Source of the DNA: Haplosporangium gracile
Taxonomy: Eukaryota > Mortierellomycota > Mortierellomycetes > Mortierellales > Mortierellaceae
Direction of reading: 5' to 3'
NCBI GenBank assembly: GCA_015499985.1
Contig: JAAAUF010000266.1
Location: 3,948 to 43,993 of the forward strand
DNA length: 40,046 bases
This document shows positions 1 to 11,737 of the stretch, piece by piece (the first letter of the stretch is position 1; the number at the start of each line of letters is the position of its first letter). The notes under the pieces are model-generated. The model worked only from the letters and a program-made list of their open reading frames with translations. It was not told the DNA's origin and did no database searches. The translations under genes and the position numbers were made by a program.

Positions 1-108
1 TTTTTTTTTCTTTTTTTTTTCGAATGTCTTATCTCACTCTCAGATGAGCTTTTGATTTTTCGTTTGCTAACGTTTTCATATTTTTTTTCCTTTTGTTCAT
101 GAACATAG

Positions 109-3100
109 CGTTGACGGCGTACATTTTGCATCAGCCAAGAGTCTCGAGTCTTCAAGGACTGCTCCTTTTAATGAAGTGCCCAACGATCCCCGGAATTCAG
201 AACCTGTACCGTGAACAAGCATGCGCCATGGCCCTTGCTCTCGGACTCCACCGAGATTGTGAACCCTGGACACTGTGTCGGTCCGTGACCCAACTCCGCC
301 GAAACATCTTTTGGTGCTGTTATGTCATCGATGCCTCGTATAGCTTGAACTCTGGTTCTCCGGAACGATTCTCAGACGACTATATCTCTATCGGACTTCC
401 TAAGCTTCCGTCTCTGGAATTGGGTGACGATGTGGGCGAATTGGAGTTTGAGGTTGAGACCAACCGGATTGGGTTTTTGCTTGAGCAGGCAAAGCTCTGG
501 AAGATTGTCAAGAAGATCAGACGGTGTGGACAGACTTCTCATAACTCGGAGGATGGCTACCGCGAAGGGTCGAACTTGTACCGTGCTCCTGAGAATCAGA
601 CACCTGCTGTCCCCTCGATGACTGGCATGTCTCCTGCACCCCAGTATGGATTCCCGACCAACAACAACCCTACAAGTCAACCGCCTTACTCACCTTATTC
701 GCCTCAAGGAACAACAGTCACGTCCGTCAACAATGCCCCACAACCCGCCTGGGTGTGGCGCGCTGATTCTGCTCGAAGGATTCTGGATGTTGAGTTGGCT
801 AGATGGCAGATGGAACTTCCATCGCACCTCCGCTTTGATTTCTCGCTTACACGCAAGGATGATCCTTGCCCACACGCGGTTCGACGTAATGGACTTGGAG
901 GTAAGCATTATCATTGTTTCACCTTTTTGCTGACGATCAAATACCTGATCAAAATGCGCATATCATTGCTTCGCCAATTAAAATGTCATCTGAAACTGAT
1001 AAGATTTTCTCCATCCTAAATAATTAGCGATGCTGCAATTGATCTTCAACGAAGTCTTGATTCTGTTGCATCATCCTTTCCTGATCCTGGTCGATTCACA
1101 GGGTCATTCCAAACGCGATCAAGTCACACAGCCACCTGCCCGAAACTCCAAATCTCGATCGAGTACCAGCTTCATCAAAAGCCCCCGATCCAGGAGCTCA
1201 AGTTCCACTTCCCGTTATTCCACAAGTAGCATGCCTAATATATCCTCCCTCAGTGACGATGGTATCGTCTGGCCTGTGAAACCAGCCCCACCTTTCCTCA
1301 ATAGCTGTACCAAGGCTGCCGAGGCTATTACCTTTCTGATCGAACATCTCTTGCGCACAACCCCCGAGTGGCTGGCTTGCCATAACGAGGCCGATTCCGC
1401 GATCCATATAGCCGAGCGTGTCCACGCCCTCAATGTCAGTCTGGCGGCCAAAAACACCAGTCTAGGCACGCCCCTGACCACGGGGACCGCGAGTCATGTC
1501 AGCTCTGTACAGGCCAAATCCCAGTACCGGCGCACGAGGGCTTTTAGGAAAACGGTAGCGGATCTGGACAAGTTTACGATGCCGGATGATTACCGACCGG
1601 AGTTGTTGACGCAAGAGTTGATTGTTCGCGGAACTGCTCGTGATCGACTTGTGAGGAGTATGAAGCAGATGTTGCAGCATCGTGTTGCGGAGCATTACTA
1701 CCGACTTCCACGCGTCGCGCCTGAGCTGGATTCTTCTCTGTCGGAAAGTGAGGGGTCCGAGCAGGATCGGTTAGCAGCAGCCGCTGTAGGAACGGGACGT
1801 GATTACTTGGAGTTGAAGTTGGCGTACATGGATGAGCGACTCTGGATTCGATATTACAACATTCGTATCCAAGACCATATCGAGATCAGGAACGGATCTG
1901 AGAGCTGGCAAGAGATCTTGCTCCCTTACTCATCACCCACACCTGAATTTGAACTTGATGAAGATGGCGAGGAGGAGACGATGGAGCACCACCGACAGCC
2001 ATTTGGATTCTCAATGATGGACGAGCTCTCCCTGCTTATTTATAAGGCGGACGAGGCTGAGGATGAACCATCGAGCAGCAATAACAACACCAACAACAAT
2101 AACAACAACAACAAACAGCGAGCACCAAGACGACGACTTAACTCAAAGGGAGGACTCGTGACGGTGTCTGAAGATGATATCTCGGAGGGCCGAGAGGAGA
2201 TCTTGAACCCGCCTCAAATCTCGACAGAGACGTTTTTGGAGATTTTTGGCTTGAACCCTTCCAGTGTCGAGGTCTCGACTGCCATGGGAGATCCTAATGT
2301 CTTCCTGTGTGGAGGAATTGATCCCGGGTATGATCAGCCTCATTATCCTGGTTATGGATCTCCTCAGGCGCCTATGGACGGTTTTGACCCTTCGATGGTT
2401 CTGGATGGATCTCCGCACGGTCGACCTCATTCTTCCACCGGCGCTGTCTCTTCCGCGGACCAGTCTGGACGTGGATACAACATGGGGGCCCTCCTTCATC
2501 AGAACCGTCCACCCCAGGATCTGACCCAGTACCCGCAGGAGCTCTTCCAACCATCGGCACATCATCAGCCACCACAACAATCACATCACCGACCCCACAA
2601 CACCCACCCTTTGCAACAAGACTCCAATGAATCATTCTCGCACTTTGACCTCCACACTGGAGCGCTGGGATTCGACCCCTCGACATCTTCTCCTTCTTCA
2701 TACTCGGCTCCCGATTCCCCCAACCAACAATCACCCTTGAAGACCAACTTGGGGATGGAACTCGTATCTGTCTCGACACCTCTTTATGGAGGACAGTACT
2801 TGGACTTGATTCAGCAACAGTTCCCGAACCATCATATCCCTTCACAACCCCAAGGATCTATGGACTTTCAGCAACAACAGCAACAACAGCAACAGACACT
2901 GGACTCCTCTCTGAACGGCGGTGGTGATGGGGGGCATTCAAATGTTCGACCCTTCTATGGGATGCCTATGGGAGGATTCATGACGCCCGGATTGGATTCT
3001 CTGCCCGTGATCAACAGGACGACCCAAGGAGCCGTCAGCTACTATGGCGCCTCTACCTCAACCAACAACAGCCACAACACTACCTCTGCAGTTGGCCAAG

Positions 3101-3891
3101 CCCTGTCCGGTGCACAGTCGTCTAGCATTTGGTCATTGGGCTCTGGAGCCGCCGGTGCTGTAGCCTCCTATCTGGCCAAATCTGCACCCCATTCGCCGGC
3201 ATTACCGCCCTCTTTGGTTTCGTCCGTCCCCACGTCTCCTATCCCCATGCACCAATCCTCCTCCTCGTCGTTCCGTCTGATGCTGTCTCCTACATCCGAG
3301 ACCATCCAAGGGATTTCGAACCGGATGAATGCCTGGGACGGAATCTCGGGTCCCAAGGCTGGTGTCAGTGCGGATGTCGATGGATCGGACCTGCAGGGCC
3401 CTACTCTGATGGAGTATTCAACCTCCACGGGATACCACCAACAACATAGCCCACATCATCATCATCACCAACATCAACACCATCACCAAGGGTCGCTTCT
3501 GGAAGCCCCTCCCACTGCCTCAAGTGGCTCAATATCGCCTTTCGGAAGCAGCTGGTCTTCTGCTTCCTCCAGTTCAGGGCTCACAACCACGACGAGCACC
3601 CCCGCCGGGTCTTCATTATCGACAACAACAATAACTACAACAAGGATGGACGGAATTGAAGCAGGTCCTTCATCAAAGTTCACGTCTTCGTCCGTCTCTG
3701 CAGTTCCCGAGACACCGTTTGGTAATTATGGTGGTGTGGATGGTCTCGATGGAGGCAGCCACAAGATGATGTCAGTTGTGAATGATCGCGGTGACGGTAG
3801 TGGTGGTGATAAGGACTCGTTATTGCATGGACAGCAGCCGTCGCGGTTTAACCCCCTTCGGGCTGGCAGTATCACTGGTCGCTCCCGATAG
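109..3891 (+). CDS. Fungal-specific Zn-cluster transcription factor, 3' part
   Basis: This is the C-terminal part of a large nuclear transcription factor; the DNA-binding end lies left of the window. Visible exons are 109-900 and 1028-3891, joined across a 127-nt intron (gtaagc...attag) with matching phase. An acceptor AG at 107-108, preceded by CTAAC near 67, shows the gene continues upstream. The first exon carries the fungal transcription factor middle homology region: a leucine-rich 'LQGLLLLMK', then 'ALALGLHRD', then 'RRNIFWCCYVIDASYS', and after the intron 'MLQLIFNEVLILLHHPF'. The remaining roughly 800 residues are low-complexity and rich in Ser, Gln, Pro, Asn and His, as in activation regions, with a Gln run near 2870-2895 and a His run near 3455-3490. 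The stop is TAG at 3889. The regulon cannot be told from sequence. Confidence 0.85.
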
Positions 3892-4629
3892 CCCATGCCT
3901 CCCTATAATGTCATTATCAGCCAACTTCTTCAGCCGGTTCTGTCATTGCCGCCATTAGCGTAGCACAGCCACTACCACGACCCAGGAAGCGAGGGAGTAC
4001 GAGGGCTGGGAGGAGACAAGGAAGCGAGAAGTCTGGAGATTTTCTGAAAAGCAGAAGTGTAGGACCTCACTCGATGGATACACTAGGGCTAGAAGAGCCA
4101 TAATGGGGGCGTTAAGAAGATGGATGTACCATCACTGCCTCTTATCGTCGCTCCCATATTTTATTAAGAGGATCGAAAGACCTTTATACTCTCTATGTTC
4201 ATGGTGATCTGCTCGTCATATCAATAGCATACTCTCCTTCTTTTGCATTTTTTGCTCCATTTTATTCATTCTATCCCTCTCCTTACACTTCTTTACCCTT
4301 CGACAGTCTCCTTACTTCCAAAGTTACTTTTATTATTTTTTCATTCCATTACTCATTTCTTTTTTACCCGAAAGAGTACTCGTCTATATAGACGCGATTC
4401 TTTTGACCTTTATCTTTAAAATTCATATTCCATACCCCCGCTCCTCCTCTCCTCCTCTCCTCTCTTCCCTCATTCTCTGTTTTCATTTACGTTTGATGGT
4501 TAGCGAAATTTAGTAGCGAAGTGTTCATAATCCTTACCCGAAAAAAAAAATAGTGCAACCACAAACAAAAAAAAAAAAAACAATAAAAATTATATAAAAT
4601 CAATCTCTTTGTTACCCAATTCTCTCCAT
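3892..4629. other. Convergent intergenic region, probable 3' UTRs
   Basis: This 738-bp stretch separates the converging transcription factor and dioxygenase genes. It is pyrimidine-rich on the plus strand from about 4180 to 4480, ends in A-rich sequence near 4540-4590, and has no convincing open frame. It most likely holds the two 3' untranslated regions. Confidence 0.5.
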
Positions 4630-6482
4630 TTATTCCGCCTTGGTCTCAAGGTTGGTTGTGGTAGTTTGATCTGAGATGGAGGTGGTAGCGGTGGCGGCGG
4701 TAGCGGCACTAGACTTTGGTGGATATACTTGACGGATATTGAGATTAATCCTGGCTTCGGCCAAGTAGTCCGCATAGATATCCCATTCGGGGTCTGTAGA
4801 GTCGGGTTTCAGGTATTCTGGTAGGGTATCCTCAATGATCCTTGGTACTCCTATATTTCACAGAAGAAAAAAATATGAAAATGAGCGTTAGCTAACTGCT
4901 TATCTGCTAGTCGATTAACACTATAATTCCGCAAACTCCCCCCCCCCTTTTTTTTTAGATGAACAGTAAGGCATTTTACCATGGAAGGCGGAGCGACAGG
5001 GTCCGGTCATGACGAGGATATCCCCGCTCTGGAGAAGAATTGGTGTGGGAGACTGTTCTCGAGTGGGACCGCCCAACAGATAGATACACGAGTGTCCAAA
5101 GCTAATGATTTTGTATCAGAAAAATCAGGCAAGTATAGCGTGTCAGTATCTACCGTCAATTATGAATTTTCAATAAACATCTCATATATCCTTTGAAGGA
5201 AAAACGCGGTTGGTATACCTGAAGGAGACGAGGGGGGCATGTTTGTTAAGTTCGCTCCGATCCACATGCCCCATCAGCCGATCCTTAAGCTGATAATAAT
5301 TAATGACCCCTGCCTCTGCTACGAAATCCTCTGCCGGGTATGGATATGGGAACTTTCCTCCCTCCCCTTCCTTCCCCTCACTATTATCAACGGCCGCAAC
5401 AACAGCCTTGGACAAGATACACAACTCCTTAGGGAAAGGTGCATTCTGATCGAAATGATAGGTCTTGGAGGGCCAATGGTACTGGTACCCCAGAGTGACC
5501 CACCGCATCTTGCGGATCAGTTGTGAGGGTGGGAGGATGGGAACTTGGGAGGACGGTTCGGGATCGATTTTTGGGACCTCGTCAGGAACGGTGGGAGTTT
5601 CGTCTGTAATGGGTACCATTGCTCGACGTTGGGGTGGGATTGAAGGTTTGGGTTTCTTGGCTGCGGGTTGTTGTGGCGAAGGTGTAGGTTTGGGTCTTGG
5701 ACCGTTCTCCTGCTTCTTCTTATTCCCGTTCGCATCCTGATCCTGATCATCGCTGTCATCGTCATCGTCATCATCTGATCCATATCCATTAGCTTGATTA
5801 TCAACATCTGCCTTCCGGGTCACGAACACAGACGGGTCCTCGAGGGATTGTTCCTTGAGGTATACATTCTCATGAAGGTCCCAGAGTCCTGAAGAGGGTA
5901 CTTTGTAATGAGTGTCGAGGTTGGATTTGTTGGGGTGGCGGGAGTATTCCTTGAGACAGCCCTTGATCAATGCTCGTTGTGCCGAAGGTGTGAATGCTGC
6001 CGGGATATAGATCAGGCCTAATTGGGTTTGTTGTAACAACGCAAGTATGATTAGTTATATATTTGATGGCGCGTGTTAATGTGGAAAGACGAAGACTCAC
6101 CTGGATGGTCATCATGCAGATATGCATACTCCTCCTCTTCCTGTTCCTTGAAACCAAACAACTCCGAGAACTGGCTCAACGCCCTCCCACCATTCAACCG
6201 CACCCTCCTCACCTTCGTATTCTTCAACAATTCCTCCGCGGGCTGACGGAAATCCAACGCAAGTGAAAAGTCAGGCACTGGATGGCGTGCAAGAAATGTC
6301 AATTCTGCTTCCCGGAAGGGAGTGCGTGCGCTTGTGGTTTCTCCTGTAGGAGAAGTAGTGGTGGAAGAGGCGGAGGAACGTTTTGCAGCGGCGAGGAGGC
6401 GGTTTTTTTCGGCTTGCCGTTCCATGATCTTGCGTTGGCGGTTTGACATGGGTGGGGGTTGGGGTTGTTGTGGTTTCAACAT
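4630..6482 (-). CDS. ALKBH1: ALKBH1-type Fe(II)/2-oxoglutarate-dependent dioxygenase
   Basis: AlkB-family oxygenases remove methyl groups from nucleic acids using iron, oxygen and 2-oxoglutarate; ALKBH1 members act on tRNA and DNA in nucleus or mitochondria. Four exons (6101-6482, 5219-6017, 4980-5101, 4630-4850) give 507 residues with all phases matching. The iron ligands are visible: H378 and D380 in 'GHVDRSE', and H434 in 'CRSAFHG'. The 2-oxoglutarate-binding arginine motif is RINLNIR at 468-474. 'INYYQLKDRLMGHVD' and 'IYLLGGPTREQSP' are typical of the ALKBH1 branch. An acidic Asp/Ser run followed by a Lys/Pro-rich stretch is inserted between about residues 200 and 260, making the protein longer than the roughly 390-residue animal form. 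I chose the first ATG; a second Met lies at residue 12. The next gene to the right lies in tandem on the same strand. Confidence 0.9.
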
Positions 6483-6852
6483 TGTGTCTTGGTGATGCTT
6501 GGTGAGCGGTTAGGGTATTCCTGATGACCTTTTTTTTTTTTTCTTTCTTAGCGACGAATATAGCTGTCCTGATGCTGCTGCTGGGCGATGGGAAAAGAAA
6601 AGGAGGAGGAGATACTCTCGAGCTTTAAGGCTAAAAAAAATACTCTATGTGACTGCATCGATTAAAAACCGTTGTGGGCGTATCTGAAATTCTCGTCTTG
6701 CCGCATAAAAAAGGCGATCCGAGGAAAGAGAAGGGGTGTCTTTCATACTCCACTTCATCAACAGTAAAACGTGGTCGCGTTCGCAAACATCACACCTAAA
6801 CAGCATTTGAGTTTTGTTCTTTTCAAAGAATGCTGTTTATAATAAAAAGACC
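6483..6852. promoter_or_regulatory. Intergenic: promoter of ALKBH1 and 3' end of methyltransferase
   Basis: This 370-bp gap lies between two tandem minus-strand genes. It contains a T-run near 6530-6543 (A-run on the sense strand, just upstream of the ALKBH1 start) and no open frame of note. I see no clear TATA box. Confidence 0.4.
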
Positions 6853-8112
6853 TCATGCAGAGGAGGCAGGCTTGCGGGTGAGGACAAACAGCTGCATAGT
6901 ATCCTGCTCATGGACCAACTCAATCTCAAAGTGCGCTTTGGCACGCTCAAAGAACTGCTGCTCAGCCTCGTGGCGGAACTTGTACCCCAACAACACTTTG
7001 GTCCCTTCATCACTATAATCCAACACCGTCTGCAACAAAAACTCGTGTGACAGGTCGTTATAAACCACATCTGCCAGCAACAGGATCTCGACGGGCTCGC
7101 ACTGACGATCCTTCTCTGCCCAGTCCAAGAACCCAACCTTCATGTTGTTCTGGGGCAGGAGGGCCTTGTTGGCGTCGACGTTCTGTTGCATCAAAGCCAG
7201 GGCTTCATCCAGATCTGTCGACAGGACGCTCAGTTCGGGGAATGCTGCTGCGACGGCGATGCCGACAAGTCCGGTTCCTGCGCCTAGCTCTAAGCAGACT
7301 CTCTTTGAGTGTATTGATGTTGCTGTTGCTGTTGTTGCTGATGCCTCTGTTGATCCTGCTCCTGTTGACTCCGAAACGCTCATATCTGCCATCGAAACCT
7401 CCAACACTTCCTTTTTCCTGTCCTGCTTCTGCTGCTTCATATACTTGCTGAGCCAAGAGTCGGGCAACATCAAGTATTTTGTCATAAACACTCCTGAGTC
7501 CCAGATATGACGAGCCATAAATCCCTCATTCGCATCCTCACGCACCAAAAGCGACCTGCCCGGACCATGAACTCCCGTCAAATGAGGCGGCAATTTGAAG
7601 TAACGTTCAACCAGATCCTGTCGAGTATCGATCAGATACTTCTTGTTGACCTTGCGGTGTTTGGTCCTTTTCGAGAAATTCAAGGGCGCAGGCTTGAGGT
7701 GGATCGGGAGCGACCAGGCAGGGAGGATCTCATATTCCGGTGGAGCGACAAGTGTTTTCCCGTTGTTGGAGATATAAGGTGCAGGGTCGAGGGAGAGGAC
7801 GATCTGACATTCGTCATAGATGGTCATACAGGGGGCCATGCGGAGGTCGACGGAGCAGTAACCAATCTTAGGGTCGTAGTCGAGCGAGTATCCCTGGGAG
7901 AGACCCTGGGGCATGACGGTCATGATTGTGTCGTCGGGTGTGGCTCCTGGGGCGGTCGAGGGAGTGCGGACGACGGTTTGACAGCGAAGCTTGCAGGGGG
8001 ATTCGTAGAACTTTTCTGTCAGGTCTGTGGTGATTGTAAAGACCATCTTGAAGGGCTCTTGGATCACGGCCTCCAGCGGCGTGTTCTTTAGCAGGCGGAT
8101 ATAATAGTACAT
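6853..8112 (-). CDS. Methyltransferase-16 family protein (lysine) methyltransferase
   Basis: A single-exon, 419-residue SAM-dependent methyltransferase of the METTL21/22-like family, whose members methylate lysines of chaperones, translation factors and other proteins. SAM-binding motif I is 'ELGAGTGLVG' at 275-284, an acidic residue that could contact the ribose is D300, and the family post-motif 'ADVVYND' sits at 347-353. 'ARHIWDSGVFM' at 200-210 matches the tryptophan-containing entry segment of the family. About 180 N-terminal residues precede the catalytic fold, which is longer than METTL21 proteins and more like METTL22. A Thr/Ala/Ser-rich linker (240-270) interrupts the fold just before motif I. 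The substrate cannot be deduced, so I give no symbol. The start codon is at 8112, facing AAR2 across a short shared promoter. Confidence 0.85.
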   Translation of the reverse strand: MYYYIRLLKNTPLEAVIQEPFKMVFTITTDLTEKFYESPCKLRCQTVVRTPSTAPGATPDDTIMTVMPQGLSQGYSLDYDPKIGYCSVDLRMAPCMTIYDECQIVLSLDPAPYISNNGKTLVAPPEYEILPAWSLPIHLKPAPLNFSKRTKHRKVNKKYLIDTRQDLVERYFKLPPHLTGVHGPGRSLLVREDANEGFMARHIWDSGVFMTKYLMLPDSWLSKYMKQQKQDRKKEVLEVSMADMSVSESTGAGSTEASATTATATSIHSKRVCLELGAGTGLVGIAVAAAFPELSVLSTDLDEALALMQQNVDANKALLPQNNMKVGFLDWAEKDRQCEPVEILLLADVVYNDLSHEFLLQTVLDYSDEGTKVLLGYKFRHEAEQQFFERAKAHFEIELVHEQDTMQLFVLTRKPASSA

Positions 8113-8389
8113 TGCTGGTTCCTGCGCTTGTCCTTGTGTCCTAGTCCTGGTAGGCGAGAGTGGAGAGGCGGTTGAAGATGAAAATTTACTACAGCGTTAC
8201 CTGACACTCAAAAAAAAAAAAAGCTCGCAAAGTTGTTGTTAAATGTGGCTAGGGTTTGGAGTCACGTGCATGTCTAAGCTTGTGCCACCAACTTGAACAT
8301 GGAGGAGGTCGAATCGCGTTCTTGCACACTTTTCAACCATCAACCCATCAGAACAACAGGACGCATTCATCGCAGACAACGAAAACAAC
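8113..8389. promoter_or_regulatory. Divergent promoter of methyltransferase and AAR2
   Basis: The 277 bp between two divergent start codons hold an E-box, GTCACGTG with its CACGTG core at 8263-8268, a bHLH/Cbf1-type site in fungi. An 'AAACCCTA'-like motif (minus strand) lies at about 8249-8257. A 12-nt A run sits at about 8211-8222. An ATG at 8299 opens an upstream frame that overlaps the AAR2 start. Binding-site roles are inferred from consensus only. Confidence 0.5.
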
Positions 8390-10072
8390 ATGGACAACGA
8401 GACAATGAAGAAATTGTTTAAGGCTGGAGCCATCCTCCTCGTCCTCGATGCGCCCCACAACCAACTCGAATTCGGAATCGACGTCAATTGCTGGAACACT
8501 GGTCCAAGGTTCAAGGGCATCAAGATCATCCCCCCCGGTGCTCACTTTGTCTACTACTCCCTCCACAACACTAAATCCGCAAAGCCATCTTCAGAAGCTG
8601 AAGCAGAACAAGGCAACAGCGGAGAGAAAAAGGAGGATGATGGAACGGTTGAGATTGAGGTGACAGAGGGCGGCACGACAGGAGGGGATGTCAGGACGGG
8701 GTTCTGGCATTTGTTTGAAAGTGGCGAGGTTGTGGTCATGAAGTGGAACGCTTATAATGAGGAGTTAGAGTTGGAGACTGATCAGGAGCAACTTGCACGA
8801 TACAAAGCAGGTAGGCTTATTTGAAACGCTTTTCAACAAACTCTTGTTCTTCAATATACTCGTTCTGGACTGATCAACGCCGCAAATGTGCCTTTAAAAC
8901 TAATACTTTTATCGTATTGTGGAACAAATAAATTAGGGATTCAGGAATTTGATCCATTCCTGGGATCATACCCCCTCCTTCCTCCAACATCGACCTACCC
9001 AGCATGGCTCAAACTCTCCAGTCACATCAAGAAATCGACCATCGTCTCCGTCTTTTCGTCCAATGGCTTTGTTAGTTCACACGATGATCAGTTGGAGGAT
9101 GAACTCGCCAGAGCTACCAAGATCCTGGAACGGAAACAGAATGAGGATGATGAAAAGGCAGCAGCAGAGGCCAACAAGGAGCAGAGTCAGAGCAGAACAA
9201 CAACTACGATCCAGGAAGAAGATGAGACGGAAGACATGGAGGTTGATAATGCATCAAGTGAGCAGGAAACTTCGAAGGCAACAGCAGGAGCAGGAGTACC
9301 GGCACCGTCAAAGTTCGAACCGACAAAGTCCAACACAACGATTTCTTTCACGCCCATCAATCTCCGGTCGTCGTTTCGGAAAGGTGCTGTTGGTGAGGAG
9401 GTCACACGATACAGTCTTGACAAGTCTTGGCTCCTCAACGACCTGTTTACCACCGTCTACAACAAAGGTAAACCTTTCACCTATGTGTTGTGCAACCTGT
9501 GCCAAATCAATTATCGACAATCAAAAAAACTAATGAAGCAATTATTTCTCATTTCCACTATGATAGATGTGTCGGCGTTCTTGGGAGAGTATCAGGCGGC
9601 GTTTGTGACGATGCTGTTGAGCTACCATCTAGGCGCATTCCGACAATGGAAGATCATGACGATCCTCGTCTGTCAATCGATCGAGGCAACCTCCTCGCCC
9701 AACTACACAACCCTCCTCTCGGAATTCATACAAACCCTCCACCACCAGTTGACCTCAATCCCCTCCAGCTTCTTTATGGATCTCCTGTTTGCATCCCCGG
9801 ACGAGGACGACATGACGGCGAACTTTTTGGAACAGGCGCTGAAATCGATGGGCAAGAACATTCAATCAGCCTTGCGTCGGGGCCATAGTCTGGCGCTCCG
9901 GAAACCGATGCAGGGGCTTCAGAAGGCGGTGTTGGAGAGCTTTGAGTGGAAGATCCCGGGGGATTTTAAGAAGGTTCAAAAGGTTGTTGAAGTGAGGCCG
10001 GTGGAGATGCTGGATAGCGAGGATGAGGATTATGAGGAGGAAGGAGAGTATGCGCCTGTTATTGTTGAATAA
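8390..10072 (+). CDS. AAR2: Splicing factor AAR2 (U5 snRNP assembly)
   Basis: AAR2 binds Prp8 in a cytoplasmic U5 snRNP precursor and is released before the mature particle forms. Three exons (8390-8810, 8937-9467, 9567-10072), all phases consistent, encode 485 residues. The N-terminal domain shows the family signatures 'LLVLDAPHNQLEFGIDVN', 'GPRFKGIKIIPPGAHFVYY', 'FWHLFESGEVVVMKWN' and 'IQEFDPFLGSYP'. The C-terminal helical domain begins with 'SWLLNDLFTTVYNK' and continues 'EYQAAFVTMLLSYHLGAFRQWK'. An acidic, Gln/Glu-rich linker (about residues 200-270) separates the domains, where other AAR2 proteins also have a flexible loop. The C-terminus is acidic. AATAAA at 10068-10073 overlaps the TAA stop and could serve as poly(A) signal. 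Confidence 0.92.
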
Positions 10073-10974
10073 ATTTCTGTGGTAAGGCAGGGCCGAGAAT
10101 ATCATTTGTAGGCGTGGGCCTTTTTTTCTTTCTTTGCGCAGTTGGACAATCATGCTGGAATTCATATCCTTTTCGGACTTTCTTTGGAGATTACAAGGTT
10201 GGTAATGATCGACCGACGGCCGTCAGAACCGACACCGACCAACTTGGATGATCACTGAGAGCATTTTTCCTATTCTTATGAAAAGAGATGGGAGCTGGAT
10301 TTGAATGCTGGCATGTGTGTGTATGTCTGCAAAACAGGCCCAAAAAACAGAGCATATGCCAGGATGGCAAAGGGATAAAAGCGCCCTTTTTTTGTGCAAT
10401 TCATTTCCCATATCATACACCCTTCTATTCCGGAGTTGTGGGATACGTTTCATGAACTACCAAGCACCAGACCCAGACTCGGTATCACCACCACCATTAC
10501 CACCACCACCGGCAGCATGTGTCTCACGCTGGGTCACGAATAAGCTTTTTGGCCAGATGGAATCTAGCCCTCCCTTTTCATTCTTCAGTAGCCGCGCTAG
10601 CAAGGAAGCCCATTTATCACAAAAATGTCTCCGACGCGTAGTTTTCGATAGTATTCCCCCTCCCCCCATCGGTCTCATCCCTCCATGTCCTTTCCTATTT
10701 TTTGTTTCCGTATGTACATCTATGTACGTCCTTGTGGATACTTCATGCGGAAAAGAAAAAAAAAAAAAAAAGAGTTGGGATTAGCGGGGTTTTCTTTTCT
10801 CATAACTTCTTTCCATTGTTTGCCTTGCATTGTACTATTTGCTCCCTTGCATTTCCGTTTCTAGTTTTTTTGTGTAATTCTGCTAAAACAACATGTGTTC
10901 ATGCGCCCCGACTGGAAAAAGAAAAAACAAGGGAGCAAAAAGAGATAAAAGCAAAAAAGAAGATTTCCTAAGAA

Positions 10975-10999
10975 CAGAGAGAGAGAGAGAGAGAGAGAG
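10975..10999. repeat. (GA)n microsatellite
   Basis: A pure alternating A/G dinucleotide tract of about 25 nt, at the left edge of the purine-rich block. Confidence 0.9.
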
Positions 11000-11539
11000 G
11001 CGCAGGTGCATTATCGGTACAACGGTCCACAATTTTATGCGCGACACATGTCTAAATTACAATTGAAATAGATGGAAGCAAGAGAAGGCGGGAGAGGAAG
11101 AAGAGGGAGAGGGAAAGGAAAGGAAGGAAGGCAGGAAGGAGAAAGGAGTAGGGAAGGAGGGAAAGGGAAGACAAATGCGTTACCCGCGTAGCAGGAAAAT
11201 GTGAATGATACAACATAACAAAAGGTGGTAAGGGCACCCTAATGAAGATGGAGATACTTCTGTGAGAAAGAGAGGGAGGCGCGAAAGTTGACACCGGATG
11301 ATATTTTGTGCTTGTGCTGGATAGGACTGAGATGGCCTTGGCGGGTTTTGGATACGGGGGAGGGTGGGGGTGGGATGGACACAGGAATGGGTTTGAGACA
11401 TTACAGCGCATAGTCCAAGACACTGACAACCGCGCAAAAGCACAATGAGGTATATAATATCTTTAATGCGACAATGATAAGGAAGAGGAGTTGAAAAAAT
11501 GCAATTGAAGAAGAAGAAAAAAGTGGTTCGAGTGTCTGC

Positions 11540-11737
11540 TTATGTGGACATGGCGCAACCTCTTAGGTCGCGGCTCTGCATGCTTCTCTGACTTGCAATC
11601 GATCGAGCAAGTACGGTGTCTAGATCTCTGTCCCCCCTCTCAGTGATCATTATCTCAGACACCGCATGAAGGGTGTTGGGCGTTTCGGGTTTGCTTACCT
11701 TACATGGGGTACCTTCCTTCCTTCTGGTAAGGCTGTA
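11540..11737 (-). other. Possible terminal coding exon or structured RNA island
   Basis: On the minus strand a 65-codon stop-to-stop frame runs from 11737 to a TAA at 11540-11542. Its amino-acid composition is balanced, including 'SEIMITERGDRDLDTVLA' and ending 'RDLRGCAMST'. The other two frames are closed by early stops. A donor-like AAG|GTAAGC occurs near 11695. The same bases can form three adjacent hairpins (11553-11571, 11591-11612, 11614-11664). I recognise no family. It could be the last exon of an unrecognised gene, a non-coding RNA, or chance; an open frame of this length is not rare. Confidence 0.25.

Noticed and set aside
7507..8091. 194-residue plus-strand frame
   Set aside because: It is antisense to the methyltransferase coding exon, which has clear SAM-binding motifs on the minus strand.
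10305..10784. 159-residue plus-strand frame downstream of AAR2
   Set aside because: It consists of Pro/Ser tracts and a Lys run from a homopolymer, with no recognisable domain or splicing context.
11521..11535. tRNA B-box-like GGTTCGAGT
   Set aside because: No matching A box, acceptor stem or cloverleaf can be formed around it on either strand.
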